This document shows positions 6,551 to 14,058 of a stretch of DNA of 16,433 nt, piece after piece. Position numbers and translations under genes: made by a program. This DNA is from JAUWKC01 sp035529895 (GTDB lineage Bacteria > Planctomycetota > Phycisphaerae > Sedimentisphaerales > Anaerobacaceae), in assembly GCA_035529895.1 (NCBI GenBank), contig DATKVV010000021.1:1-16433 (forward strand), read 5' to 3'. Numbering within the stretch: position 1 is the stretch's first letter; each line of letters begins with the position of its first letter. The notes under the pieces were generated by a model. It was not told where the DNA came from. It saw only the letters and a list, made by a program, of their open reading frames with translations, and made no database searches.

Positions 6551-7503
6551 TTCAGCAATCTTTCCACAAATTCGGTCATTTGTTTTACATTTACAGGGTC
6601 CAACTGCAACCTTATCGTCTTATCCAGAGAAGCTGCAAGCCAGCACTTTACGGGCGTCTTTTCGCCCAAAGCAGTCAGGATGTTATCGTCTATGTTCTGG
6701 TCTGTTTCTTTGCCTTGCCAAAAGGCCCCAAGAGTATTTGCAATAATGTTGAGTCTCTCGCCAAGAGGCGTCAACAACGCGTTTCGCTCACAACAGGCAA
6801 AGAATCTATCCTGATGCAGGTCTCCGCCGATGGCTCTGAGAATGACTACAACATTGTTAACGAAGTTCCAATTGCACGGTTGCAGACGGTCGATGGCCAT
6901 GGCGAGCGATATCTGCGCCTTCCGGCCGTCGATGGTGTCGTGTATGACAGTTTCGATGGTCTGCATTAGAAAATCTGAATGGTCTTTGTAATGCTCACCC
7001 GCAGGTTCGGCGCCCGGCTCGCCGTAATCTCCTACGTTCAAGGCCATATTGTGATATTTCCGTGATGGGTCAAGGGCCTGGCCGACTTTGTCGATTACTC
7101 GCTGCACCTGCCATATCTTAAGGGCGGTTCTCTCCCCAATAAAGCTGACCAGCTCATCGGCTGATATTCCCCCAACGTCTCTATTCCTGACTTCACTGAG
7201 TGTGTCTTCGCACCACGCGAGAAGGATGGCACGGGCATTTTGCAATTCCTGCTTTCGCTTCGGCGGCCGCTGATGCGATTCGGTTGGAGGCCGGCCTGAG
7301 CCTATCGCTTTGACAATCAATTCAGCCTCTTTGTCGGCCTCGTGATAGCATGACTCAAATCGCGTTATAAGCTGCCTTATGCGAGCCGTGTCTTCATCCA
7401 GCGGCGCCAGAGAATCTTCCATTGCATCGACCGCAGCCAATTCCTCGTCTTTTTCGTCGGGCAGAAAACAGTTCTGCCAGCACGGTCTGAAATCATCGCT
7501 CAC
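6547..7503 (-). CDS. Unrecognised 318-320 aa cytoplasmic protein
   Basis: I do not recognise this protein. It has no signal peptide or membrane segment and is predicted soluble and mostly helical. The first 60 residues are acidic, with cysteines in PCWQNC; a basic linker (RPPTESHQRPPKRKQEL, about 75-90) follows; the rest is mixed helical, with conserved-looking HYKDHSDFLMQTIETVIHD and FFACCERNALLTPLGERLN. The start is uncertain. GTG at 7503 sits nine bases after AAGGAGGT and is preferred; an in-frame TTG at 7509 is only about three bases from that site and would add two residues. It is translationally coupled to the DUF3795 gene by an ATGA overlap, which suggests the two act together. Confidence 0.7.
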   Translation of the reverse strand: MSDDFRPCWQNCFLPDEKDEELAAVDAMEDSLAPLDEDTARIRQLITRFESCYHEADKEAELIVKAIGSGRPPTESHQRPPKRKQELQNARAILLAWCEDTLSEVRNRDVGGISADELVSFIGERTALKIWQVQRVIDKVGQALDPSRKYHNMALNVGDYGEPGAEPAGEHYKDHSDFLMQTIETVIHDTIDGRKAQISLAMAIDRLQPCNWNFVNNVVVILRAIGGDLHQDRFFACCERNALLTPLGERLNIIANTLGAFWQGKETDQNIDDNILTALGEKTPVKCWLAASLDKTIRLQLDPVNVKQMTEFVERLLK

Positions 7504-7563
7504 GTCCAATGACCTCCTTACTCACCATACTTGTTCGCAAACACTTTCTTTCCTACCGTGCCA

Positions 7564-7845
7564 CTAAAAATCACTTTTTAATCCTCTGGAAAAAAGCTTT
7601 GTTTTTCCAGCACTTACAGCCATCACAATCTTGAACACTTTATTAATCTCTTCACTGGTTGCACCACATTGGATAGCTTCATTTATATGGAAGTCGGTAC
7701 ACGGTTCACAATTAACACAGATACTCACCGCGGTGGCAATTAGCTCTATGGTCTTTTTGTCAAGAACCCCGTCTCGCGCAGACAAAAAATCGTCGGTAAA
7801 ATCATTTAATCTACTGAGCAGGTTCGAATTTAGCTTTTCTTTTAT
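7564..7845 (-). CDS. Carboxymuconolactone decarboxylase-like (AhpD-type) protein with altered start
   Basis: A CMD/AhpD-like protein of about 93 residues. The core VLDKKTIELIATAVSICV then NCEPCTDFHINEAIQCGATSEEI contains the CxxC...H redox motif of the alkylhydroperoxidase family, which reduces peroxides or acts on related substrates. In-frame homologous sequence (KEKLNSNLLSRLNDFTDDFL) extends upstream to ATA at 7845, where an ATG would be expected with GGAGA six bases before it; the next upstream in-frame codons end in a stop. The first standard start codon in frame is TTG at 7785, which would drop about 20 residues. The ATA overlaps the TAA of the preceding GNAT gene. Whether it is translated from ATA or TTG, or is a start-loss allele, is open. 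Confidence 0.7.
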   Translation of the reverse strand: MKEKLNSNLLSRLNDFTDDFLSARDGVLDKKTIELIATAVSICVNCEPCTDFHINEAIQCGATSEEINKVFKIVMAVSAGKTKLFSRGLKSDF

Positions 7846-8356
7846 TTTGATTCTCCAGCTTCCCTAACCCCCACAACTTTGCTTCGCCGTTCCATAAGAA
7901 TAACGTCTCTCCAGACACCATTCATTTGGCTTATACGTTCCCTATAGCCCACTTCCCTAAATCCACATTTTTTGCACAACACAAGACTGTAAGGTTCTCT
8001 CGCAAAATCATTCCCTGCAAGGTCCAAATACCCACATGTTCTGATTCTTCGATGAGAGCATTAAGCAAGGCTTTGCCTACGCCAATGCCTCTTGCCGAGG
8101 AAGTAACATAAAGGCTTACTTCAGCAATACCAGCATAAAAGCGTTTCCACGAAAAGGGACTCAACGCTGCCCAGCCGATAACTTTGCCTTCTGCTCTGGC
8201 CACAAGCCTACAATCTCGAAGGTGACTCTTGTCCCATTTTTCCCATTCAGGAGCTTCTGTGTAAAATGTTGCGTTGCCTGTGGCAATACCCTCTCGAAAG
8301 ATAGATTGAACTTCCTCCCAGTCCTGCTCTTTCATCTTCTCCAACTTGAACTCCAT
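7842..8356 (-). pseudogene. GNAT acetyltransferase (PAT/MddA-like) with a frameshift
   Basis: Two frames together give a full GNAT protein. The first, from ATG 8356 (after AGGAGAG), encodes MEFKLEKMKEQDWEEVQSIF through GWAALSPFSW to the acetyl-CoA loop ARGIGVGKALLNALIEESE and GIWTLQ. The second frame, ending at 7842, carries the C-terminus KKCGFREVGYRERISQMNGV then WRDVILMERRSKVVG. These are the conserved blocks of phosphinothricin/methionine-sulfoximine N-acetyltransferases. The frame changes near 7984-7998, consistent with loss of one base after the residues REN. Unshifted, the protein ends in unrelated residues at 7931. It could be a true pseudogene or a sequence error. Its stop overlaps the CMD gene start. 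Confidence 0.85.
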
Positions 8357-8735
8357 AATCTCTCCTGAGAATCCAGTCAACGGACACAGTCATCTGCGTG
8401 ATGTACTTTGTCTTGTACCGGTCCTTCTGATTAAAGAATGAAATATCGGCGTAGCCCGCGTATATCTTCGCCGAGTGCTTTGCGCCCTTCGGGATGAACA
8501 CTCGGTCGCCTTTTGAATAGGTTCGCTCGACTCCATCAATCGTCAAATCTACCTTGCCTTCGAGGACTATGCCCCATTGGCTTTCGTGAGAGTGTTCCGG
8601 CACTTCGATATCTTCGCTGAATTCCATAAAGAGGATTTGATGATTCTCAGCCTGCGAGAGGTAAGCCTTTAGCCCATCCAGCGGGATGTCCGCCTCCGGT
8701 AAATCTGTAATCGGTCCGGGAAATACTTCTGACAT
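8247..8735 (-). CDS. Small cupin protein with probable stop-loss extension
   Basis: A single-domain cupin (beta-barrel, probable metal site) from ATG 8735, nine bases after AGGAGG. The first cupin motif is VPEHSHESQWGIVLEGKVDL (about 45-64), and the second is FIPKGAKHSAKIYAG (about 80-94), with H48, H50 and H87 as likely ligands; glutamine replaces the usual glutamate. The natural end should be around residue 110 (FFNQKDRYKTK). Instead codon 111 is TAC (8403-8405), and the frame runs another 52 residues into the GNAT gene in a different phase, giving 162 aa. Those last residues resemble nothing and overlap real coding sequence. The function within the cupin family is unknown. Confidence 0.85.
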   Translation of the reverse strand: MSEVFPGPITDLPEADIPLDGLKAYLSQAENHQILFMEFSEDIEVPEHSHESQWGIVLEGKVDLTIDGVERTYSKGDRVFIPKGAKHSAKIYAGYADISFFNQKDRYKTKYITQMTVSVDWILRRDYGVQVGEDERAGLGGSSIYLSRGYCHRQRNILHRSS

Positions 8736-8766
8736 TATCGTGCCTCCTATCTGAGACGCCCTAAAT

Positions 8767-9393
8767 TCACTTTTCGGTCGTTATCTTCTTGCGAGTCATT
8801 TGGCCCCTGTCCTCCATTACGCTGCCATCCGGGAGGGTATACTTTTCAGTAATGATAAGCTTATCATCACTTACTCTTTCTGTAATGCGTATACTTGAAG
8901 CCCCCCCTTGTCCTTGGCATTCCCATTCCCATTCCATGATTTCTTTGTTTCCTTCTCGTTTACCTCTGCCTCTGGCTATACAACGCAAGCTGTCAAACAA
9001 ATATGTAATAATTTCGCCGCTTGTCGGATCAATGGTCCAAATTTCAAGATACTTGAAAGGTAAGCTTTGATATTTTTTGGCGTCTTGATCAGATATATGC
9101 ATAATTTTCTTTAGTTCTTGTATTTCTTCGTTGGTAACTTTGTGTTGGTGCTTCGTAATTAAAAACTGTCCATTCAAGCCAAGTTCTACTTTCCTCCAAG
9201 CCTCGCTGTTCATCTCACCTAATCCAATTGTACCTTTCCACTCACCAACCAGCCACTTACTCCATTCGTCGTCAAGAGGTTTAGGTTGGAACGAAGGCGA
9301 TCCACTTATCTCTGCCATTTCTTTCTCCTCATTTATCGCACAAGAGGCCATGCTTACCATTACAACAAGCAGTATAATAGACAAATTCTTCAT
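8767..9393 (-). CDS. Putative lipoprotein, DUF1579-like
   Basis: A 208-residue exported protein. MKNLSIILLVVMVSMASC is a lipoprotein signal, with the lipobox cysteine at about residue 18. The mature part includes WSKWLVGEWKGTIGLGEM and GQFLITKHQHKV, resembling DUF1579/heme-binding-like lipocalin-type proteins that start with a WLVG.W motif, and ends with strands such as IRITERVSDDKLIITEKYTL. The ATG at 9393 is chosen because AAAGGAAG precedes it and it places the signal at the N-terminus; earlier in-frame starts run back into the glycosyltransferase gene. It is clearly more AT-rich than asd or the oxidase. The function is not known. Confidence 0.7.
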   Translation of the reverse strand: MKNLSIILLVVMVSMASCAINEEKEMAEISGSPSFQPKPLDDEWSKWLVGEWKGTIGLGEMNSEAWRKVELGLNGQFLITKHQHKVTNEEIQELKKIMHISDQDAKKYQSLPFKYLEIWTIDPTSGEIITYLFDSLRCIARGRGKREGNKEIMEWEWECQGQGGASSIRITERVSDDKLIITEKYTLPDGSVMEDRGQMTRKKITTEK

Positions 9394-9439
9394 CTGAGGC
9401 TTCCTTTCATCCTTTAATCCATTTTGACTGTGCATGGTT

Positions 9440-10618
9440 TTACTCCAGTAATTTTCGATAGACCGTTTCGATAGTGTCAACCATTCTTTCTGGCGCGAAT
9501 TTCTCTTTAACGGATTCCCGCCCTGCCCTGCCGAGCTCGTCTCTCAATTCTGCGTTTTCTATCAGTTCGGCGCAGGCGCTGGTTAATTGCTGGACGTTCT
9601 TAGGCTCAATCAACCTGCCGGTATCCTCATTTACCACTTCTCTTGCGCCGTCAACGTCGAAGGACACTACCGGTTTGGCGCACAACATTGCCTGGGGCAG
9701 GGTGCGCGCCAAGCCTTCTCGCAGCGAGCAGTGCACGAGAATGTCCGAAGATTGTATGGCCAGCGGGATTTCACGGGGCGGCAGAAGGCCGGTAAACCTG
9801 ATTCTTCCCGAAAGTCCCAGCTCAGCAAGCTGTTTCTTGTAATGTTCCGACAGGTTACCATCACCGACAAACAGCCAAACCGCTTTGTCGAAGCGTCTGT
9901 AAAGCTCCTTTGCCGATTCGACGATATAATCGTGTCCCTTGAGCATAAATAATCGTGCGATGGTGACAAGTACGACAGCATCATCGGGGATTGCATACCT
10001 TCGGCGAAACTCTTGGCGCTGCTGCCGTGAGATTGGCGTCAGGAAATCCTCTTCGTCGATGGCGGAATAAGCGGTCACAAACTGGTCGGGTCTTCCGATA
10101 CCGGCCGCCAGCGCTTGGTTTGTCATTGCATCGGCCACGCTGATAAAGAAGTCTGTTCGCTTCGCGGCTGCTTTTTCAACCGCGATATAAAACCTGTTCA
10201 GCCAATCGCTTTGATAGGGATGAAACGCAAGGCCGTGAATGGTATGCACTACCTTCGTGACCCAGGACCCGTGACCCGTGGCCCGTCGGAGGTTGTATGC
10301 TGCAAATCTTCCGAGTATTCCCGCCTTGGCTGAATGAGTGTGCACGATGCCAGGTCTCAGCTCGCGGATGAGCTTTTTGATTGCAAAGTATGCCGGTATG
10401 TCGTGGGCGGGATTGATTTGGCGTCTTAGCTTGTCGAGGACTATAAGTCTGAAGTTCTGGTCCCGCGCCTGGTCGTAGAGATCGCCTTCGGGCCCGAGGG
10501 CCGGACCCGTTATCAGCGTGACATCGTGTCCCCGCCGGGCCAGAAGCTTGCAGGTGATGAGAGTATTTTCCTGCGCCCCGCCTAAAATCAGTCTTGTTAT
10601 TATGTGAACAATTTTCAT
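9440..10618 (-). CDS. Glycosyltransferase family 4 (GT-B fold)
   Basis: A 392-residue cytoplasmic retaining glycosyltransferase that transfers a sugar from a nucleotide donor to a lipid or polysaccharide acceptor. The N-terminal acceptor domain begins MKIVHIITRLILGGAQENTL, the glycine-rich GT4 loop, and has VHTHSAKAGILGR near 93-105. The C-terminal donor domain has VTIARLFMLKGHDYIVE, LFVGDG and the E-x7-E region SLREGLARTLPQAMLCAKPV then DVDGAREVV. An insertion of about ten residues near 111-121 is encoded by a heptamer repeat. The ATG at 10618 follows AAGG by seven bases. It lies 45 bases after the M28 gene. A truncated paralogous start lies on the other side of that gene. Confidence 0.92.
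   Translation of the reverse strand: MKIVHIITRLILGGAQENTLITCKLLARRGHDVTLITGPALGPEGDLYDQARDQNFRLIVLDKLRRQINPAHDIPAYFAIKKLIRELRPGIVHTHSAKAGILGRFAAYNLRRATGHGSWVTKVVHTIHGLAFHPYQSDWLNRFYIAVEKAAAKRTDFFISVADAMTNQALAAGIGRPDQFVTAYSAIDEEDFLTPISRQQRQEFRRRYAIPDDAVVLVTIARLFMLKGHDYIVESAKELYRRFDKAVWLFVGDGNLSEHYKKQLAELGLSGRIRFTGLLPPREIPLAIQSSDILVHCSLREGLARTLPQAMLCAKPVVSFDVDGAREVVNEDTGRLIEPKNVQQLTSACAELIENAELRDELGRAGRESVKEKFAPERMVDTIETVYRKLLE
10256..10285. repeat. Short heptamer tandem repeat inside the glycosyltransferase gene
   Basis: On the minus strand the units CACGGGT, CACGGGT, CCTGGGT and a partial CACG follow one another in the coding region. They encode the ATGHGSWVT stretch, which sits between a helix and the VVHTIHG strand, where related enzymes usually have no such loop. 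The frame is preserved. Confidence 0.6.
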
Positions 10619-10663
10619 TAGATTACCTTGGTTGGTTCTACGGGTACAATCAAATGGTCTCGC

Positions 10664-12778
10664 TTATTTAACATGTGCCTTAATCCATTTGCGCCAAGCC
10701 TTCACATCTTTGCCAAAATTCTGCCCCGTCAATTGCCTTAACTTGTCTTGAGCATCGTCGGCGATAGTTCTTGGGCCAGCTCTGTTTTCGTGCTGTTTTT
10801 CCCATGACTTCCGCAGCATCCTAATGATTCCGTGGTCCGCAAACGGGTAAGACTCATCCATGAAACGCGGCTGTCCCACCTTTGTTGTCGAGGGTGTCTC
10901 GTCCGTCAGAACATGCGCCAAGGCCAGCAGCCCTGCACCGTCCGCTTCGTTGTCCAGCCCCCAAATCGCACTTACACGCGTACATGCCGGCGCGTTCACG
11001 TCTTTGATAATCTGATATAGTTCGCTTGCTGTGCCATTGACCGCCGCCTTGGGCATTTTCGCTCCCGCCTCGTAAGCCAGTCGCGAATTGTCGCCTTCGC
11101 GCAGATTCAGAATCCATTCCTTCTCATCGACCCAACCTTGTTTCTCGAGCGCCCCCTGCAGCCAGTCGTTATACGTTGCGCCATTTTCCTCTCCGGTCAC
11201 CGCCTTCAGGATTTTCCCCCAGGCGCGAGCGTAAGAGTCATCTTTTAGGTTTTCCCGCCACCGCAACAAGCAAAAACTTACCATCTCCTCCCTGCTGCCC
11301 AAGAAATGCTCGAGGCTTAGCCCGCCCCCAAAAAAGCCGAAAACCGGACGCTTAAAGAGCCAGCCGCCCATTTCAAAGTTCATTTCCATTTGTGTCAGAA
11401 TAGCGTCCAACTCGTACTGTCCGTCATCCCTTCTCATCAAACTCAACTCACCATCACCCACGTCGTAAGCTTGATATTTGAACCTCACTTTGCCAAACGG
11501 CCCCGGCTTGTCTTTCAGTAGGTGGTGTACCAGCTTCCGGAAGCCCACGATCAAGGCCTTACGATGGGCACCGTAAAATTCATCGGCCCACAGCAAACCC
11601 TCCCTGCTCCGAGCACAAGTGGTATTTGCCCCGGCAAATGTGGGAAGCAGGTGTTCAGCTATCTTTCGGAAAAAATGCCGTCGCTCTATCGCGGTATATG
11701 CTCCACTGTCCAACAATCGCTTTGCTTCCACAGCCAGTTCCTGCACAGCCTTTTTCCCCTGAACATTAAGCCTTGTCTGTTCATAATTAGACTCGATTCT
11801 CTCAAGGATGAATGAAAAAGTTCGCAGCTCACCTTCATCCACACATCTTTCCGGCGGCAACCGCCTTAAATCGTCGGCGTTCGCAAGCACCTCGATTGCG
11901 CTGGCAATTAACTCGGCTGATTTCTTCACGGCCGAGTAATTCAACTTCTCTGCAGTGTCCGTCGGCTTGTGATAGTCGTTGTATAACCCGCACGAGAAAA
12001 ACAAGACGGGTATCTCCAGGGTCTCAAACGCAACATGGTCCCCTCGCGGTCCGATCAAGTCCGTCCCTATCGGCAGGACCCTTATTCCCGCCTGTGCCGC
12101 CCTCTGCAATATCTGCTCTCGCAGTCCTGGATAAAGCTCGGTCCCAACAACGAAGACCGAATCCGCCACTACATCCAGAAAGTCTCTGCCCAGCAGATCA
12201 ACGTTGACCATCGCTGCGATCCTGTGCTTATCAAAATCCGGCTGGCAGGTGAATACAAATGACCCCAGTGTGAATGTTTCTTCACAGTCAAAAGAAGCAA
12301 AACAAACCGGCCGCCTGGGCCGGTTTGTGGCCATACTCAAATGTTCAGCAATTTCCAGAAGGGCTGCAACCCCTGATGCATTATCGCAGGCCCCTAAGAG
12401 AACACCTTTCTTTGTCTTGCCCAGATGGTCGTAATGTGCCGAGAGGACCACTACTTCATCAGCCAAATTGGGGTCCGAACCCGGTAATACGCCTATAATA
12501 TTCGTTCCAAAGCCGAAGGGCTGACCGTACCCTTTTCGGCCTACCCATGGCGCCAGCCCATACGCCTTAAACCTGCTTTCCACATACCGTCGCGCCGTTG
12601 CGGATTCCCAAGTTCGCGGCTTGCGTCCCTTAAGTGCGGGCCGGGCCAGAAAGTGAACATGGTCGGAAAGCTCCTGAGTCTCTATGGCCGAGCTGAGCAA
12701 CTCACGCGGCAGGGATATACATCCCATCATTATTGTCAAAGACAACACCAGAAATACAACCAATAAAGTCTTCTGCAT
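10664..12778 (-). CDS. M28-family zinc metallopeptidase lipoprotein
   Basis: A 704-residue exported peptidase. The N-terminus MQKTLLVVFLVLSLTIMMGC is a lipoprotein signal, with Cys20 as anchor. Residues about 90-300 are an M28 aminopeptidase domain with the complete co-catalytic zinc site: H115 and D117 in SAHYDHLG, D132 in ACDNASG, E166/E167 in CEETF, D194 in NVDLLGRD and H270 in DYHKPTDT. E166 would be the general base. Residues about 300-704 match nothing I recognise; the end has HEAT-like sequence and the motif LTGQNFGKDVKAWRKWI seen in planctomycete proteins. A partial ribosome binding site lies in the remnant ORF that stops one base before this ATG. It probably cleaves peptides outside the cell. 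Confidence 0.9.
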   Translation of the reverse strand: MQKTLLVVFLVLSLTIMMGCISLPRELLSSAIETQELSDHVHFLARPALKGRKPRTWESATARRYVESRFKAYGLAPWVGRKGYGQPFGFGTNIIGVLPGSDPNLADEVVVLSAHYDHLGKTKKGVLLGACDNASGVAALLEIAEHLSMATNRPRRPVCFASFDCEETFTLGSFVFTCQPDFDKHRIAAMVNVDLLGRDFLDVVADSVFVVGTELYPGLREQILQRAAQAGIRVLPIGTDLIGPRGDHVAFETLEIPVLFFSCGLYNDYHKPTDTAEKLNYSAVKKSAELIASAIEVLANADDLRRLPPERCVDEGELRTFSFILERIESNYEQTRLNVQGKKAVQELAVEAKRLLDSGAYTAIERRHFFRKIAEHLLPTFAGANTTCARSREGLLWADEFYGAHRKALIVGFRKLVHHLLKDKPGPFGKVRFKYQAYDVGDGELSLMRRDDGQYELDAILTQMEMNFEMGGWLFKRPVFGFFGGGLSLEHFLGSREEMVSFCLLRWRENLKDDSYARAWGKILKAVTGEENGATYNDWLQGALEKQGWVDEKEWILNLREGDNSRLAYEAGAKMPKAAVNGTASELYQIIKDVNAPACTRVSAIWGLDNEADGAGLLALAHVLTDETPSTTKVGQPRFMDESYPFADHGIIRMLRKSWEKQHENRAGPRTIADDAQDKLRQLTGQNFGKDVKAWRKWIKAHVK

Positions 12779-12779
12779 T

Positions 12780-12890
12780 TCAGCCTATCTTCTGAACAAG
12801 AGTTGCCGGCCCGGGGGACTTGGAGCTTATTAATGTGCTTTGCTGCACCCCGCCGAGTATCAATCTCGTTATTATGTGGACGATTCTCAT
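12780..12890 (-). pseudogene. Truncated N-terminus of a GT4 glycosyltransferase
   Basis: A 36-codon frame begins MRIVHIITRLILGGVQQSTL, which matches the start of the glycosyltransferase at 9440-10618 in 17 of its first 20 positions. After residue 21 the similarity ends; SSKSPGPATLVQKIG follows, with a TGA one base before the M28 start. The DNA differs at many silent sites, so this is an older or separate paralog rather than a recent copy. A GGAG site lies just upstream of its ATG, so a short peptide may still be made and could couple translation to the peptidase. Confidence 0.8.
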
Positions 12891-12914
12891 TTAGCTCCGG
12901 GTCTTTCGAAGCGG

Positions 12915-13290
12915 TTACACGTCGCGAAACTCCGGCTGGTATTCTACGACGCCGGTTCGCCCCGCCAAGGCATTGTTTCGCAACTCCAGCACCATAAATG
13001 CGTCGTCAGGGACATCAAATTCGCACCGAATACCTTTCGACTTGGCCGGCACAAATCCAAACCTCCGATAGAAGTCGGGATGCCCTATTACCACCACTGC
13101 GTCGTAGTCAAGCTGCCGGCATTTGTCCAGAGCAGTCTGCAGCAGTTGCGAGCCAATTCCCTAGTGTAAAAGCATTGCGATTTCGCAGAGCGTCGATGAG
13201 ATTCGCTTCATCGGGTCCGGCAAAAGCCTGCTCATTGACGTACCGAATCGCTGGTTCATCGCCGGGCTTTTCGCTGCGGAAGTCTGTCAC
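12915..13290 (-). pseudogene. GNAT acetyltransferase with internal deletion
   Basis: The 5' part from GTG 13290 (TTG 13296 is an alternative) encodes TDFRSEKPGDEPAIRYVNEQ then AFAGPDEANLIDALRNRNAF, a typical GNAT N-terminus. The 3' part, in another frame, encodes GIGSQLLQTALDKCRQLDY then DAVVVIGHPDFYRRFGFVPA and CEFDVPDDAFMVLEL to the stop at 12915. The central strands that should lie between LRNRNAFTL and GIGS are missing, and the joint near 13155-13170 is out of phase, so an internal piece has been lost. The first frame ends after about 60 residues. Intact relatives are about 165-180 residues. It starts about 20 bases after truA. Confidence 0.88.
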
Positions 13291-13308
13291 AGCCAAGGTC
13301 TCCGATAT

Positions 13309-14049
13309 TCAATAACAAATCCACATCAGACAAAGACCTTCAGGTGGAGCGGTCGGTCCGGCGGCCGTTCGGCTGCGTGCCGCGAGAATTTCCTTGATTT
13401 TTTCGGGTTTCCACCGGCCTCTGCCTATTTCCACAAGGGTGCCTACTATGTTTCGGACCATTTTATGAAGGAATCTGTCCGCTTCAATATCAAGATATAT
13501 CCATTTATCATCCTGAGCGACATTGCACTGCGCGACCGTACGGACAGAGTTTTCCCGCTCATCGGAAGCAGCCGCGAAAGACCTGAAATCGTGGGTTCCG
13601 AGCAGCATTTTGGCGCCGGCGTCCATGGCCGTCACGTCGAGAGCATGGGGATAGTGCCAGCAATTGCGGCTTTGCAGCACGTTTCGGTTCTTACCGGCGA
13701 AAATCGTGTAACGGTATAATTTGCTTTTGGCGCTGCTCGAGGCGTCGAATGTCTCATCCGTCTCAACCGCCTCGGTAACGAGAATTTCGCGTGGCAGTCG
13801 TTGGCTAATTGCCTTTGCAAGATTCTTGGTTGGTATGGGCGAATCGATATGGATGTTTGCGACCTGCCCCAGAGCGCTGACCCCGGCGTCGGTCCGACTG
13901 GCGCCGTTGACCTTCGGTACAAAGCCTGTCAGTTCGCCGATTGCGCGCTCAAGCTCGCCCTGTATGGTACGCTTACCGCGCTGGTGCTGCCAGCCGCTGT
14001 AGTTTACGCCGTCATAGCTTATAGTCAATTTTATATTGCGAAGGCCCAT
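13309..14049 (-). CDS. truA: tRNA pseudouridine(38-40) synthase
   Basis: A 246-residue cytoplasmic enzyme that converts uridine to pseudouridine at positions 38-40 in the anticodon stem of tRNAs. It starts MGLRNIKLTISYDGVNYSGW and carries GASRTDAGVSALGQVA with catalytic D54. Other family blocks are KLYRYTIF, GTHDFRSFAA and the C-terminal DRFLHKMVRNIVGTLVEIGRG. The length is normal. The ATG lies nine bases after the asd stop, so the two are co-transcribed; there is no clear ribosome binding site, which suggests coupling. The frame is intact. Confidence 0.96.
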   Translation of the reverse strand: MGLRNIKLTISYDGVNYSGWQHQRGKRTIQGELERAIGELTGFVPKVNGASRTDAGVSALGQVANIHIDSPIPTKNLAKAISQRLPREILVTEAVETDETFDASSSAKSKLYRYTIFAGKNRNVLQSRNCWHYPHALDVTAMDAGAKMLLGTHDFRSFAAASDERENSVRTVAQCNVAQDDKWIYLDIEADRFLHKMVRNIVGTLVEIGRGRWKPEKIKEILAARSRTAAGPTAPPEGLCLMWICY

Positions 14050-14058
14050 GAGGGCAAA

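Noticed and set aside
3013..8766. Integron gene-cassette array, suggested by the many small accessory families in one direction
   Set aside because: Gaps between genes are about 3-60 bases or overlaps, too short for attC sites, and no repeated palindromic sites or integrase were seen.
8767..9480. Longer lipoprotein start upstream at 9480
   Set aside because: It overlaps the end of the glycosyltransferase gene and buries the lipoprotein signal; ATG 9393 has a ribosome binding site and the signal at the N-terminus.
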